The notes under the pieces are model-generated. The model made no database searches. It was given only the letters and a program-made list of their open reading frames with translations, and was not told the DNA's origin. Positions 8,735 to 20,990 of a stretch of 64,000 bases of DNA are shown here, piece by piece. This DNA is from Coix lacryma-jobi var. lacryma-jobi. Its lineage: Eukaryota > Streptophyta > Magnoliopsida > Poales > Poaceae. Position 1 is the first letter of the stretch. Each line of letters starts with the position of its first letter. Both the position numbers and the translations under genes were made by a program. Location: assembly GCA_009763385.1 (NCBI GenBank), contig CM019826.1:79815135-79879134 (forward strand), read 5' to 3'.

Positions 8735-11257
8735 GAATGCATTGACTAACAATAAAACCAAAAAGGAAGGGTTTGAAGGCAAGCCTCATTCAAGTGCCCA
8801 AAAGCCAAGCAAAAGCAAACACAAGGCTACTTGAGATGAGGAAGAATCATGAAAACTCAAATAAAAGCTCTCGGTCCCGAAAGAAACAGGAAAAGCGGGG
8901 AAAGCCTCCACACAACCGAAGAGTCAAGATAAAACAAGTGTTTCATGAAATCCCAAAAAGGTACTCGAAAACCAATCTCAAATAAATTGTCAAACAATCA
9001 TCACAAAAGAAACCAAGGTACTTATCCACTTGGGTTCACTTGGGTCGAGATTTCTCCCCCTTTTTCTCTTTCTCTTTCTCCCCCTTGATGATTGAATTGA
9101 CAAAAACTAGGCACAAGAGATGGTTTGAGATACCAAACCCAAAAATCTCATTCAAGTGATCAAAAGCCATAGAAGGGCAAAGAACAAGGTCACTTGTCAT
9201 GAGAAGATTATCCATTCAAATGCCCAAAAACCAAAGAAATGCTAAAGAGGGGGCAATTTGAAATGAACATAACTTGGTCCCCAAAGACATGGGCAACGGC
9301 TCATTGCAACCAAGCAAGGGATCAGAGCAACAACTCATCAAAGAGCAAAACTCAATCACATAGAGCGAAAAACTTGGTTCCCAAAAACATGGGCAACGGC
9401 TCGACGCAACCAAGTCAAAAATGAGCTAGTCCTCAAGAAGAGGCAGAAAAGGCTCAACACCACTAACTCAAGACTCGATACCAATTGAGGCTGAATCAAT
9501 GCATAAGAATGCAAAACTGATCACAAACAGCCAAGAATTGGTGAAAACAGCTAGTTCCTCAAGACAGAGGCACATAGGCTCGACGCAACTAGCTGAAGGG
9601 TCCATACCAATCGAAAATACCAAGCAAAAACTGCTAGTCCCTCTAGACGGAGGCAAAAACGTCTCAACACGACTAGCAGGCTTGATACCGACTGAGAAAA
9701 ACCACAAGAGAAGCTCAACACTAAATGGAGCACAAACACTCGGAGCACGCGGAGAAGTAGCAAGACAAAAGCGACTCCCCCCTAAAAGCAAGCCTATATA
9801 CAAAAGCTATGCAACAAAGCTCATGACACCAATTACAGTCCATACCAAAAGATGGATACCAATTGAAACACATAAAAGAGCTATACCAAGTGAAGAAGAA
9901 CATAAAAGAGCTAAACTCCCCCTTGCTCAAAGCTCTCCCCAAAATGCATGACTCTCCTCTTTGTGCCAACACTAAAACTCCCCCTTGCAAACAACTTCTC
10001 CCCCTTGACAAAAGGGAACATGTTGAGGGCTTTTGACATTTTTCACAAAGTTGACACAACCACAAGACAAGTCATCAATCAAGAGCATATGGGGGCTGTG
10101 AAAAGCATTGAAAAAGACCACAAAGAGTGTCAGAGCTGGGGGATATGTACACTAAGCTAAAAATGCATGATATGCACAATGCAACAGCTTCACGTGTATA
10201 GCAATCCGAATGAAAAGATGCTCAAAAGGGTGCTGCTCTGAAACTTTAGCAACCAATACAAATGCTAGCAAAGGCTCAAACTGATCAAATGAATACGAAA
10301 TATGAACAATTAAGCATATGAGCAGTTTTAAGCCATTTGAAAAGGAGTGCACCACTAAAATAGCACTTAGCATGGATAGACAGGAAAATCAACCAAGTGC
10401 TAACTCAAGTATAAAAGGTGAACTACCCCTAGCAAAGTTCAATCATCATACCATAGAATGAAGCATGTACTTGTGTCATTATCAAATTTTATCTGAATTT
10501 GCAGCGGTATTAACACAAGTTCAAATTAAAAGCATGTGATTGCGAGAGGTTGAAAGCATGGTCATTGCCTAACTTTTCAACCGGGCTAAGCCTATGCAAG
10601 AAAAGCAATCAGAAGCTTAAAACACCGGTTTTGGTCTTACACTACACGACTCAAGTTTAACTGAAATGTGCAATGAGAAACAGTCTCGATACCGTGAGGT
10701 GCTGACACATGCAATCCCATCTCGATCTTTTCATGTCACTAGACTTGGATCAAATTTTAAGCACAGGGTAAATATGAACAATCTAAGCAAGTGAATGACT
10801 CAGTGCAAGAGACATAGCAACCTAGCATACAAAATATAGCACAAGTGATCTCAACACATCCTACCCATGCTAGTTGCCAATCTCAATGGTGAACAAATTA
10901 AAGGTTTTATAAATGATTAATCAAGTTCACCATTTGCAAAAATAGCTTAGCTCATAACATGTATCAAGTGATCAAAAGGAGCCTAAGCTACAAGCATCAT
11001 CATGAATAAACAGGGCATTCCAAAAAGAGCATAATCTCATTCTCATTACTATATTCATGAAGCTCTAAAATGCATGATATACATGATGAAATGCATGCAA
11101 AAGCTAGCCTACAAAGAATGGAGCAAAAGCTAGCCTAAAAGGAAAACCCAAAACAAAAGGGTATCAGAGAAATCAAACTAAGATACAGCAGGCAAAATGC
11201 TTCCCCAACTAAAAGGGAAACACACATCAAACTCACAAGCGAAGAGCCAGGAAATGC
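8735..11257 (-). other. Copia D 3' non-coding region with stem-loop repeats
   Basis: I see no gene. The region holds repeated stem-loop units, in element sense GCTAGT...GAGCC...TTGAGGGAC...ACTAGC or CTTGGT...GGGGACCAAG, near 9270-9315, 9368-9412, 9425-9470, 9545-9590 and 9630-9680. It also holds several internal polypurine tracts. The outer half is AT-rich and resembles the 3' regions of C (49463-51203) and E (19326-20990) in patches. Confidence 0.7.
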
Positions 11258-12000
11258 TCAAGCCACAGCCAGCAAGATCCACATCGAAAAGACCACACAA
11301 CAAAAAGAGGTCAAAGAAGAAGAGTACCAAAACCCGAACTCAGAAGTGTGTCGCAGGTACCTCATGAAGCGCATGACCGCCTGCTGGTGTGATACCCGAG
11401 GAGACGCCTGAATCTGGTCCATGGGCTCTCCGTCCTTCCCTTCATCCATCGCAACTGTCGTCGCCATGGGCATCAAAAGAGGCTTGGCCTCACCTATGTC
11501 GAACCCATCATCCACATCTCAACCTTCCTGCTCATAAAATCTGCAAACTTGCCAACAAGACCATGAGAGGAGCCACCAAAGGTGATATCATCCACATCCA
11601 TCTGAAATGAGTCAGAAAGTATGTGTCCAACATCTCTGGGCTCAAAAAGGGGCAGCAAAAGCAGAATGAGTGGAATGAGACACAGAAGGACATGGACCGC
11701 ATCTCGTGCTGGTCAATGTCGTCGTCCATCTGCAGAGGGGTGAATCTGCTGAAAGATCCAGGGCGCCTACCTCGCCGAAGTCGTCTCCCCCTCGCCTGAT
11801 GCTGTCGCTCCCAGAGGTGCAGCTAGTGCTCGCTGGAGAGCTGCTCGAACAGAACCCCAAGTCATGGAAGAAGTGGGATCGGGTCCATGAGCCGAGATGC
11901 CGTCTCCAGGTTCATGTTCTCCTGCATACTCAAAAGCAGAAGAAAGCACAAGGCATTGTCTCGTCTAGTATGACCTCAAGGTCTCCACGAAAACGGTTAG
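11258..12000 (-). pseudogene. pol: Copia D pol remnant
   Basis: Short pieces of the Maximus pol survive in shuffled frames. FDIGEAKPLLMPM and SHQQAVMRFMRYLRHTSEFGFWYSS match the RT/RNase H linker region of E (FDMGEAKPLPTPM, SHRQAVKRIFRYLR). The stretch 11615-11680 matches the E sequence before the RT (its GTCCAACATCTC...GGGCTCAAAA word). Protease, the integrase core, the RT YVDD box and most of RNase H are absent. This is the scar of a large internal deletion and shows that D descends from a pol-bearing ancestor. Confidence 0.7.
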
Positions 12001-12727
12001 TCATATAATAAGCATAAGGTAGGCTCTCAACAAAAGAGGTCTACCTATGACTGATACTGCAAAGGAGATCTGAATTCAAACTAGTCAAGACTACCATGCA
12101 AACAGGATAAAGCACTGTATAGCAAAATGCAACCTAAAAACATGATTAACCCAAACACAACCTAAACCTCAACACATGCTATAATGCAAGATAATGATAG
12201 CAATAGATCCAAAAGCATGTAACATGATAAAATTGTGGAAAAGACTAGTGCTCAAACTTATCATATCAACAGGGTACATGTAGCTACACAAAAACTAGCA
12301 CCTGAAAAATGACACCTAATGAACATCATACCTCTACAAGTAAATCTCAAGGAGAAGTATGGTAAAGCATGGCATAATGTTCATGAGGATCACAAACTAG
12401 CATGAAAAGTGGATTAACCACCAAAGTTGTACACAAAGCTAGCATGACATATGATATACAGGGTAGCACATGCTAGACAAAAACAAAACATGATACAAAG
12501 GAAAATGTACATGCGAAAACTATACAAGTGAGCACATGAAAGACCATCTCATACCTCAAGAAATAGATCATGGATATACAAGGTATGAGTGCATAAGAAA
12601 GCTCACCAAGCTAGAAAAGCCTCTTTGGAGGCAAATCTAAGTGGGGTGTAGAGAACCATCAACTCTTGATCACATCTAAAAGATCAAGCTCCATCAGGCG
12701 CATGTTCTCCACCCCGTGTCCTCATAT
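12001..12727 (-). other. Copia D, non-coding stretch between gag and pol scar
   Basis: About 0.7 kb of AT-rich sequence. I see no ORF of interest, structural RNA or repeat here. Confidence 0.5.
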
Positions 12728-14743
12728 CTACACACAAGAGGACAAAGTAACCCGAGTCTTGGTTCCCGAAGGGTTAGCAAGCATGTACTTGAGAACCCAA
12801 GACTTGGTCACAAATCTCAACTTATCTTGTGGGTTAGCATGATGCAAACGCTGGTTCAAATGCAATTGTGAAACACCCTTGGAAGCATTACTCAAAAGGA
12901 CAACATGAGGAGAAGAACAAGTGGTACCACGGGAAAAGAGGCAAACATCTTCAAAGGTTTTTGTAGAAGAACCAATAGAAGCACCATGAGAAGCATGATG
13001 TGGACCGAGAGAAGAAGCACTAGAAGCATGTCCACGACCATGACCTATCCCACTAGAAAAGGAGTCATAAAACCCATCAACAAAGAGGAGCTTCTTACTA
13101 GGAGCACAAGCGTTCATGCCATGAGAAGGGCTATGAACCACCATCTTCCTAGAAGAACGAGCTTGGCGCAAGCGTTTGGCACGCCGATAGCAAAAGCTTT
13201 CTTGATGCCCATCTTTCTCACAAAAAGAGCAATGGTACAAAGGCCTATTGGAAGGCACACCATTCTTCGACAAGTGAGAAGTCCCTTGGGACTTCGAACA
13301 AGAAGCATCAACAACCAACTTGGTGCCAACACTAGGAGCACACGTGCCATGGGAAAGGCTACGCGGCTTCCTAAAAGCCTTAGCTCGAATTCGTCGCTCG
13401 TGTTTGACACGGCGGAAACAAAAATCGAATGAGTGTCCATCCTTCTTGCAAAAGGTGCAATGGAAAACCGGATTGGGAGCACGAGTCCCAAAAATATGAG
13501 AAGCACCCTTATCAAGAGAAGTCCCTTGGACATCACTCGAAGAGACAGCAAGGTTAGGAGTAGCTATGAAAGAGCTATCCAAAACCTTGACACAAGTGCT
13601 ATCGTCCAAAGACTCACGCGCAGCACAAGAACTCAACTCCGGTTGCAAAGATGCAAACTTAGAAATATCAACATCGGAGTTGGAAGAAATGCGTGACTCA
13701 AAAGACTTAGCACAAAGACTCTTGCATCTTTTAGCTAAAACCTCATTTTCAATCATGAGGTGATCACAAGTACCACAAGGAGCATTTTTCAAATTGTCCA
13801 TCTCCTCTCTAATGCACTCGGCATATGTGGTACGCAAGAGCTCAATCTCCTTCTCAAGATTGGCACTCATATCATTGTGCTCAAACAACTTGGCGCTCAT
13901 ATCATCGCGCAAAACCTTCAAAGCCAAAACTTCCCTTTCTAAATCAATGCAAGATGTGCAAATAAAATCGGTGGAAGAAACATCACCATTCACATCAAGC
14001 AAAGAATCATGATTAGCACAAGAAGTATGGCAAGCATCTTTATTCAAAGAGCACAAGCTACAAGGCCTAGCATTTATCTCAATAATTTCAGCCCTAGCAT
14101 GCTCAAGTTCATCTACACATGTGGTGTGAGTCAATTTTAATTCATTAATTTCAGCATGCAAAGACTCACATGAAACACATGGTAAAGAAGCTTTTGACCT
14201 AAGCAAGGCTATTTCAGATTTAGCATAAACAAGGTCCTTGCGCAAGTCAAAGCAAACAAGACATGGTATGGAAGCATTTGATTTCAATGTTTCATTTTCA
14301 GAGTTTAAGCTAGCAAGAGAAAAGCATAGCTCATCATTCTTTCTAACCATGTCACTACAAGAGGTGCAAGGTAAAGATGCTCTAGACTTCCAATGAAAAA
14401 GGCCACATTTCAACCTAGTGATGGAGCAGTTCAATTTCTCAATCTTTCTACGCAAGGTATCACAAAGCTCATCATATCTTAGGTTATCATCACAACAAGC
14501 TTCAAATCGTTGGGACAAAATCCCAAGACTAGCGAGTAGTATACCTTTCTTGGCCTTGCCAAGTTCACGTATACGATCCTCCGTTGAATGCTCATCATCA
14601 CCTAGGAAGTCCACCAAAGCTTCCACCTCACGTTCCGCCTCAAGAGCCGCACTCCTCCTTCTTGCCAAACTGTCGTCCTCAATCGCATGTCCAAGACTCA
14701 AACCTAAGGACAAAGACACACTGGAAGAAGAACTTGGTGCCAT
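12728..14743 (-). CDS. Copia D gag-like protein with six CxxC repeats and two zinc knuckles
   Basis: An intact ORF of about 670 residues. I prefer the start at 14743 (MAPSSSSSVSLSLGLSLG); an in-frame Met lies 11 codons upstream. It lacks the PxFdGtNYxxWkxxM capsid motif that opens the gags of A, C and E. Instead it has a Ser-rich start and then a long coiled-coil region in which CxxC motifs recur every 35-60 residues: CTSC, CLVC, CVSC, CSLC, CTSC, CGTC. The C-terminal third has two CCHC knuckles (CTFCKKDGHSFDFC and CSFCEKDGHQESFC), each followed by a basic segment. It ends LKYMLANPSGTKT..., close to where protease would begin in a complete element. RNA binding through the knuckles is likely; the CxxC repeats have no assigned role. 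E and C gags carry three such CxxC motifs. Confidence 0.75.
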   Translation of the reverse strand: MAPSSSSSVSLSLGLSLGHAIEDDSLARRRSAALEAEREVEALVDFLGDDEHSTEDRIRELGKAKKGILLASLGILSQRFEACCDDNLRYDELCDTLRRKIEKLNCSITRLKCGLFHWKSRASLPCTSCSDMVRKNDELCFSLASLNSENETLKSNASIPCLVCFDLRKDLVYAKSEIALLRSKASLPCVSCESLHAEINELKLTHTTCVDELEHARAEIIEINARPCSLCSLNKDACHTSCANHDSLLDVNGDVSSTDFICTSCIDLEREVLALKVLRDDMSAKLFEHNDMSANLEKEIELLRTTYAECIREEMDNLKNAPCGTCDHLMIENEVLAKRCKSLCAKSFESRISSNSDVDISKFASLQPELSSCAARESLDDSTCVKVLDSSFIATPNLAVSSSDVQGTSLDKGASHIFGTRAPNPVFHCTFCKKDGHSFDFCFRRVKHERRIRAKAFRKPRSLSHGTCAPSVGTKLVVDASCSKSQGTSHLSKNGVPSNRPLYHCSFCEKDGHQESFCYRRAKRLRQARSSRKMVVHSPSHGMNACAPSKKLLFVDGFYDSFSSGIGHGRGHASSASSLGPHHASHGASIGSSTKTFEDVCLFSRGTTCSSPHVVLLSNASKGVSQLHLNQRLHHANPQDKLRFVTKSWVLKYMLANPSGTKTRVTLSSCV

Positions 14744-14876
14744 TTCAAAAAGCACCGTTAGTGTTAGCCAAAACACAAGCTCAACACCTCGACAAGCAAA
14801 GTCGGAAGCACAACTGCTCTCAAAAAGATCGCCTTCGCGGATCCGGAACTGTTTAAGGTAGAGAGATCCTTAACTG

Positions 14877-14888
14877 GCTCCGATACCA
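14877..14888 (-). promoter_or_regulatory. Primer-binding site of Copia D
   Basis: The minus strand reads TGGTATCGGAGC, two bases inside the LTR end at 14891, and is identical to the sites of A, C and E. Confidence 0.85.
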
Positions 14889-16214
14889 ATTGAAGGACCA
14901 AAAATGCTAAAGCAAGGCGACCAGAGGGGGGGGGTGAATGGGAGCCTAAAAAATTTCTCCTGAAATTCTGGCCTCTGTCCAAACAAAATCAACCCCAAGA
15001 GCAAAGCCGACACACGTGATGTCCACGACCCAAGAGAATGGGTGGATGTTCCCTAGGAACACAGCGGGACACCACAAAAGCTCCCACACCAAAATCCACG
15101 CGAGTCAACTAGTGACACAATGGAGTTTGGGTAGCCTCAACCCGGTTTCTGTAGAGCACAGAGTCGGGAATCCAACGCAAAAAGCGGATCTCAAATCAGA
15201 GCTCGAACGCAAAAGACACGGACAAAACGCGCGCTGTCTGCACTGACCGGACTCTGAGGTGCGTCCGGTTAGGATCGATCGGACGCGTCCGGTCAGGGAA
15301 AAACTATTTCGGGAGCTCTCTGGAACTGACCGGACTCTGAAGTATAGAGCGTACGGTCACACCACAAGTAGCGTCCAGTCAACGCACACAGACAGTGAAC
15401 AGTACCTTCGGTGCGTCCGGTCACGTGAAACCCAAGCGTCCGGTCAGTTATGCACAACACTATCTCGCTCAGCCTTCAACGATCGGACGCACGAGGACAG
15501 CGTCCGGTCTGTTCGAGCGTGCGTCTGGTCACCTCGCGCGAACTGGACAGCGCGGGTGTTCAACGACCGGACTCTATCAGGGTGCGTCCGGTCGCTATGA
15601 AGAAGCGTCCGGTCACCCCGACCAGCCCACTGTTTGTCCACCGAATCAACACGATCTCCCTCAAATCAAAAGCACTAGGGCTCTAACTTTGTGTGAGGGG
15701 TGACAAGGATGTTAGTGAGCTACTCCTAAGAGATCATGGCTCGAACCTAACTCCAAATCGGTGAATCGAAGAAAACGGTGAAGAACGGGCAAGAACTCGA
15801 TCCCAAAACTAAATCCGCCCGATCTGTGAGTTCGTGAGGTATTGGAGAAATTCCTTTGGTAGAATGAAGACTCTCACGAAGCTACACAAGATGGTTCAAA
15901 CGGATTTGCGAATCTTTCCTCGAAACAAGAATCCTCGTGAAGATTGAAAGAGGGGAAAACGTGCAAACGCGAAGAACAAAATCGCAGGACAAATTAAAGC
16001 ACGAATTTGATCCTTGGAATCAGTGGAATGGATGATTGATTAAGCACTCATTGTCGGGCTACAAGCCACTCCTAGCAACACAAAGCTTGGATGGCGAAAA
16101 GCTCAAGTAAAGAGCCGGATTCTCCTCTAACCCTAGCCACCTCTCACAGGAACAAAATGAGAGTGACACCTCCAAGGATTCCCCGGGATGGCTGCCCCAG
16201 CAGCCCCCTTCATC

Positions 16215-16222
16215 TATATATA
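16215..16222 (-). promoter_or_regulatory. TATA box of the Copia D 5' LTR
   Basis: TATATATA in the active (5') LTR, about 1.07 kb from the LTR start. Transcription would run toward lower coordinates into the gag-like gene. Confidence 0.55.
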
Positions 16223-16478
16223 GGCACACGTCCGAAGACCAAAACGCCCTTACATTAAGCACTCAACCCAAATACCCCCCAGGGGTAAAACTGTCCAACC
16301 CTAGCAGTTTCATTCGACGGCCACGCCCGCACATCCGGTAGCTTCGCCTCGACGCGACCTCCCTGATGCCGCCACGTGCTGTCATGTCGACCACCGTGCC
16401 TTCCTCGTGGATAGCTTCGCCACCACGCCAGCCTCTCCACGCCGCCACGCGTCGACCGTCCTTTTGGACCTTCCCCCG

Positions 16479-16645
16479 GTTTTGAGGCCCAAACCTGGAA
16501 ACCGTCCACCCCGAGTTTTGAGGCCCAAACTCGGAAACCCGCAAGCCCAGGTTTTGAGGCCCAAACCTGGAAACCGTCCATCCCGAGTTTTGAGGCCCAA
16601 ACTCGGAAACCGGCCACCAGAGTTTTGAGGCCCAAACTCGGAAAC
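16479..16645. repeat. Hairpin array in the Copia D 5' LTR
   Basis: Tandem units of the form CCCAGG-TTTTGAGGCCCA-AACCTGG and CCCGAG-TTTTGAGGCCCA-AACTCGG alternate. Loops are conserved, and the stem bases change in pairs. The first unit is imperfect (CCCGG against CCTGG). The matching array in the other LTR is at 7868-8070. The peptide-like repeats (VWASKLG) seen in all frames here are by-products of the repeat. Confidence 0.8.
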
Positions 16646-17293
16646 CGTCGATGGTAGCTTTTTGAGGCTCAGCTACCGAACCCGCACCGAGGACGGGATG
16701 TGGTTCGCACACCCCGACCACCGGCACCGATGCCGATGCATGTCCAGCCTCCACGCCGGGCACAATGCCTTCGCCTTCCTTCTTGACTTGGCCGACGGCA
16801 CTTGCGCCGCACGCAAGCCCGTGTCCATCCTCCACCAAGTGCCACGACGCCATCGTCCTCCTCCCGACTCGGCCGATGCATCACACATCCCCATGTGCTC
16901 TCGCTCGCCGATGCCATGTGCCAGCTACCACAGCTGGTCCTCTGGCCCTCTGGTCCGTCAGTCCAAGCCTCACGTCCGCCCTTCACCGCTCTGGGTACAT
17001 CGGCATGGCACGTCCGCCGCACGGCACGCCCATCCTTCACCGCTCCCAGTCCGTCGGCACGGCACGTCTCTACTTGACCTTCACCTCGCCATCGACCACT
17101 GTATCTGAGCTCAACACCTACACATCAACACAACCAAGAGACACATGTTGCACACGCACACCAACACATAAACACCACAACTCAACGCCACCGGTTAGTC
17201 ATAAACATTAACCGCATAGCGAGATATGGACTAAACCGGGAAAAGCCTCAAACCTTCGTCATCAAAGTCAATCATTCATCATATATGTTCTCA

Positions 17294-17327
17294 GAAGGAA
17301 GCCAAGTACCGACTAGTCAATCTTATG
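17294..17327 (-). mobile_element. Element G, segment 2 (34 bp between D and E)
   Basis: Only 34 bases of host sequence separate the two Copia insertions. They include GAAGG (17294-17298, duplication of D) and TTATG (17323-17327, duplication of E). Confidence 0.8.
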
Positions 17328-19325
17328 TGAAGGACCGAGAAGCTACCCGAAAGCGACCAGAGGGGGGGGGGGTGAATGGGAGCTTCAAAATTTCCTTTCG
17401 GACACTAGATGCCACTGTCCCAAAATCAACCCCAAGAGCGAACCCTAGAGCTTGCTAATGTCCACGACCCTAGATGTAGGGTGGATGCCTTCTAGAAGCA
17501 CAGCGGGACACTAGACAACCCTAGAAAGCCGACGCAAAAGACGGAACTCAAATCCGATCAAGGACGAACGAACCGCGAACGAAAACGCGCGAAACTGGAT
17601 CGACCGGACTCTGGCCAGTGTCCGGTCAGCAGGGACCGGACGCGTCCGGTCGTCAGAAATCAGCTCTGGGAGCTCTCTGTTCGTGACCGGACTCACGAGT
17701 ACGGAGCGTCCGGTCGTGTACAGTGCGTCCGGTCGAAACCGACAAAGCCAGAAACAGTGCAAGCGTAGCGTCCGGTCGAAATGCAAACAGAGCGTCAGGT
17801 CGAGAGCGTCCGGTCAGTACGCAGAAAAGCTTGGCGCCGTGCTCAACGACCGGACTCTGAAAGCGTGCGTCCGGTCAGACCGACAGAGCGTCCGGTCACC
17901 CCGCGACTGCACTGAAACTCCGGCGATTCAACCCGATCTCCTCCGAATCAAGTGCTCTAGGCTTGGGATTCGATCTGAGGAGTCACAAGGAGGTTAGTGA
18001 GCTATCTCTAAGAGATCATGGCTCGAACCTAACTCCAAATCGGTGAATCGAAGGAATTCGGGGGAAAGAAGAAAAAGAGACCCGAAACTAAAACTTGATC
18101 GATCTCCTAGACCGTGAGGTTTGAGATGATTTCTTTCGGTGGAAAGAAGTGCCTCACGATCTAGAGCAACTCAGTTCAAACGGAATCGTAAAAGATGAAC
18201 CGAGCACAAAGATCAAGCGACGGGAAAACTCAAGGCACAAAGCAATCCGCGAAGAACATGATGAACATGAAATCAAAACGCGAATTGACACCAAGAGATG
18301 GGATCCAAGGTGAGGATACGGCCTCACTTCCTCGAATCAACAGTACACAGAGTGGAGTCTCTCTGCGGATCTCAACTAGCTAAAGCAGGGGTGTGGGAGA
18401 GTGGAAACCCTAGGAAATGAAGGCTCTAACTGAGATTGAGATAGGGAGGAGGGTGTCTCCCCTGGACTACTTATACTAACCTAGCCTAAGTCTATTTCCT
18501 ACTCTACCCCTCTCTACTCTAATTACAGAGCGGACCAGCCTAACCCTAAGGCTATTCTAGTCCACCCGCTGGTGGTAGGTAGATCCGACGGCCACGCCCG
18601 CACGGTCTTCCGCGTCGCCTCCACGCAACCTTCAGATCGCCGCCACGTGCCGCCACCACTCTGCACCCCCGGTTTTGCGGCCCAAACCGGGAAACCAGCC
18701 TTTTCCATCAGCCCCCGGTTTTGAGGCCCAAACCGGGAAACCAGCCTCCAGCCCGAGTTTTGTGGCCAAACTCGGAAACCGTCCGCGCCCGAGTTTTGAG
18801 GCCCAAACTCGGAAACCGGCCCACGCCCAGGTTTTGAGGCTCAACCTGGAAACCGTCGCGCCCAGGTTTTGTGGCTCAACCTGGAAACCCAGCACCCAGG
18901 TTTTGAGGCCCAAACCTGGAAACCGTCCACCGTTGGTTTTTCCCGGGCTCTACCAACAAACCGGCGTCGTAGAGGGGATGCACCGCCTGTGCACCCCTTC
19001 CACCGACATGATCGCACTTCTCCGCCTGTCGCTGTCGCAGGCTGCCAGCCACCACAGCTGATCCTCCGGCCTCCAGTCCATCAGTCCAAGTCCACGTCCG
19101 CCCTTCACCGTCCGATACATCGGCATGGCACGTCCGCCGCACGGCACGCCCATCCTTCATCGCGCCCGGTCCGTCGGCACGGCACGTCGCAACTTGACCT
19201 TCACCCGCCATCGATCACTGTCTCCGTGCTCGACACCTGCACAACACAAGCCAAAGAACATGCGCATCATCTCCATTGACAATCACTCATCACACAGAGA
19301 CTCGGCATACACCCATGTATCCGCA
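17328..19325 (-). repeat. 3' LTR of Copia E
   Basis: 1,998 bp with an 11-G run 35 bp from its low end. A TATA-like TATAAG on the minus strand is near 18470-18476. The hairpin array is at 18667-18927, and the GACCGGACGC module at about 17600-17910 is downstream of TATA in element sense. Confidence 0.93.
18667..18927. repeat. Seven-unit hairpin array in the Copia E 3' LTR
   Basis: Seven units have stems CCCGG/CCGGG (two), CCGAG/CTCGG (two) and CCAGG/CCTGG (three). They are joined by a conserved TTTTGNGGCCCA-type loop and spaced 30-50 bp. The array is repeated at 28318-28580 and, in reverse, in element C. Confidence 0.85.
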
Positions 19326-19339
19326 ATCTCCCCCTTGAT
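19326..19339 (-). promoter_or_regulatory. Polypurine tract of Copia E
   Basis: On the minus strand this reads ATCAAGGGGGAGAT immediately upstream of the LTR start, identical to that of D. Confidence 0.78.
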
Positions 19340-20990
19340 GAGTGCATTGTCAACTCCACAACAAATCATGAATAAGAAGAAGGAGGTAGGAAGGAGTGGG
19401 AAGAGAAAACCCAACCAGATGACCCAGAAGCCTTAACAAAAGCCGAAGAAGGTCAAGTGGATGAAGCAAAAACTTGGTCCCCAAAGACATGGGCAACGGC
19501 TTGACGCAACCAAGTAAAGCAAAGCTAGCCCTCAAGAAGAGGTAGAACAGGCTCAACACCGCTAGCAGATAGCAATTGAAGATCGGAGGACAACAGAAGC
19601 AAAATGCTAGTCCCTCAAGATAGAGGCACAGAGGCTCAACACAACTAGCAAGAAAATCACTCCGAACCAATTGAAAATCAACCCAAACCAAATGGGAAAG
19701 CACACCAGACGATACCAATTGAAAGCCAAATGAGAAAGCTTATGAAAGCTCATGAGAAGCTAGGAACGTTTGCTAGTCCCTCAAGACAGAGGCAACGGCT
19801 CAACACAACTAGCAAACTCCCCCTCGACAAATGCAAGCAACTAAGACAAAAGATTTTCAGGGCATATGATTTGCGTAAATTTCTCCCCCTAGTTGAAAAT
19901 GCACTTATCAAGGCCAAAAGGTATCGGAGAAGCAACTCTCTTCACATAAACTCCCCCTGAACACAAGATCTCCTTCCACAATGCATATGAAGTCAAAATG
20001 CAAGTTAGGAGCTTCAAGTATATAGTCAAAAGAGTGCAAAGATGCTCTAATCAGTATAGCTCCAACATCTCAATTAAGCACTCAAATAGCAAAGGCTCAA
20101 ACTGATCACTTGTACGAAATATGAAGCGTATGAGCATGTGAGCAATTTTAAGCCAAAAGGATAGTCACCATCAAAATAGCACTAGACATGTATAGAAGGA
20201 ATCCAAACAAGTGCTAAGCATATATACAAGGTGAACTACCCCTAGCAAAGTTCAATCATCATGCATAGTAATGAAGCATATCCTTGTGATTTCAAATTCA
20301 TATCGGAGTTGCAGCGGTAAAAGAATTCACAAGTTCATTTTTGGCATGTGATTGCGAGAGGTTGAAAGCTTGTCATTGCCTAACTTTTCAACCGTGCGAA
20401 GCCTATGCCGAAGCAATCAGAAGCTTAAAGCAACGGTTTCGGTCATACACTACATGGCTCAAGTTTAACTCAAAGTGCAATGAGAAACAGTCTCAATACC
20501 ATGAGGTGTTGACAAGCAATCCCATCTCGATCTTTTCAATTCAACAATACTTGGTTCAGATTTTAAGCAAGTTATGAACAACCAAGCAAGTGAATGACTC
20601 AGAACTAGAGACATAGCAACCTAGCATATATGAAAAGCAGGAATGGACTCAACACACCCTACACATGCTAGTTGCATATCTCAATGGTGAATATTTTCAG
20701 ATTTATATACATTAGGCATAATTCACCATTCCAAAAATAGCTCGCTCATAACATGTAACAGTGATCAGAAAGAGCATAAGCTACAAGCATCATCATAAGT
20801 ATCGGAGCAATACTAACAAGAGCATAATTACATTCTAGTGAATATAGACATAAAGCTCAGAACGTAAATGCGTATGTCCGACACAAAACTGAAAGAAGGA
20901 AGATACCAATTGGAAAGACTCAAGAAACTCAAAAGAAAAGAGCCTCAAAATAAAAGAGTCAGTCTGTACATCTCAAAATGCTTCCCCCAT
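19340..20990 (-). other. Copia E 3' non-coding region with stem-loop repeats
   Basis: I see no gene. In element sense, units such as GCTAGTTGTGTTGAGCC...GAGGGACTAGC occur near 19770-19812, 19605-19650, 19520-19565 and 19465-19512, the last with ACTTGGT...ACCAAGT stems. Three extra GGGGGAG tracts lie near 19820, 19885 and 19955. Nothing recognisable follows from 19985 to 20990. Confidence 0.7.

Larger units (their letters stand above)
6990..17293 (-). mobile_element. Copia D, non-autonomous SIRE/Maximus-type retrotransposon
   Basis: This is a complete 10.3 kb element: LTR 6990-8720, LTR 14891-17293, target duplication GAAGG at 6985-6989 and 17294-17298. A polypurine tract lies inside the left LTR and a tRNA-Met-type primer site inside the right LTR, so orientation is minus. 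The LTR starts TGAGAACATATATG and ends GGTCCTTCA. The interior has one long gag-like gene and only scraps of pol, so it must depend on enzymes from relatives such as E. LTR parts and 3' stem-loops are shared with C and E. The two LTRs differ in length by 672 bp. Confidence 0.9.
14891..17293 (-). repeat. 5' LTR of Copia D
   Basis: The 2,403 bp full-length LTR. In element order it has a hairpin array (about 16645-16479), a TATA box (16222-16215), then a leader with many GACCGGACGC words (about 15245-15630), and finally the G-run 20-45 bp from the end. An extra 0.7 kb is present that the 3' copy has lost. Target duplication GAAGG follows at 17294. Confidence 0.88.
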
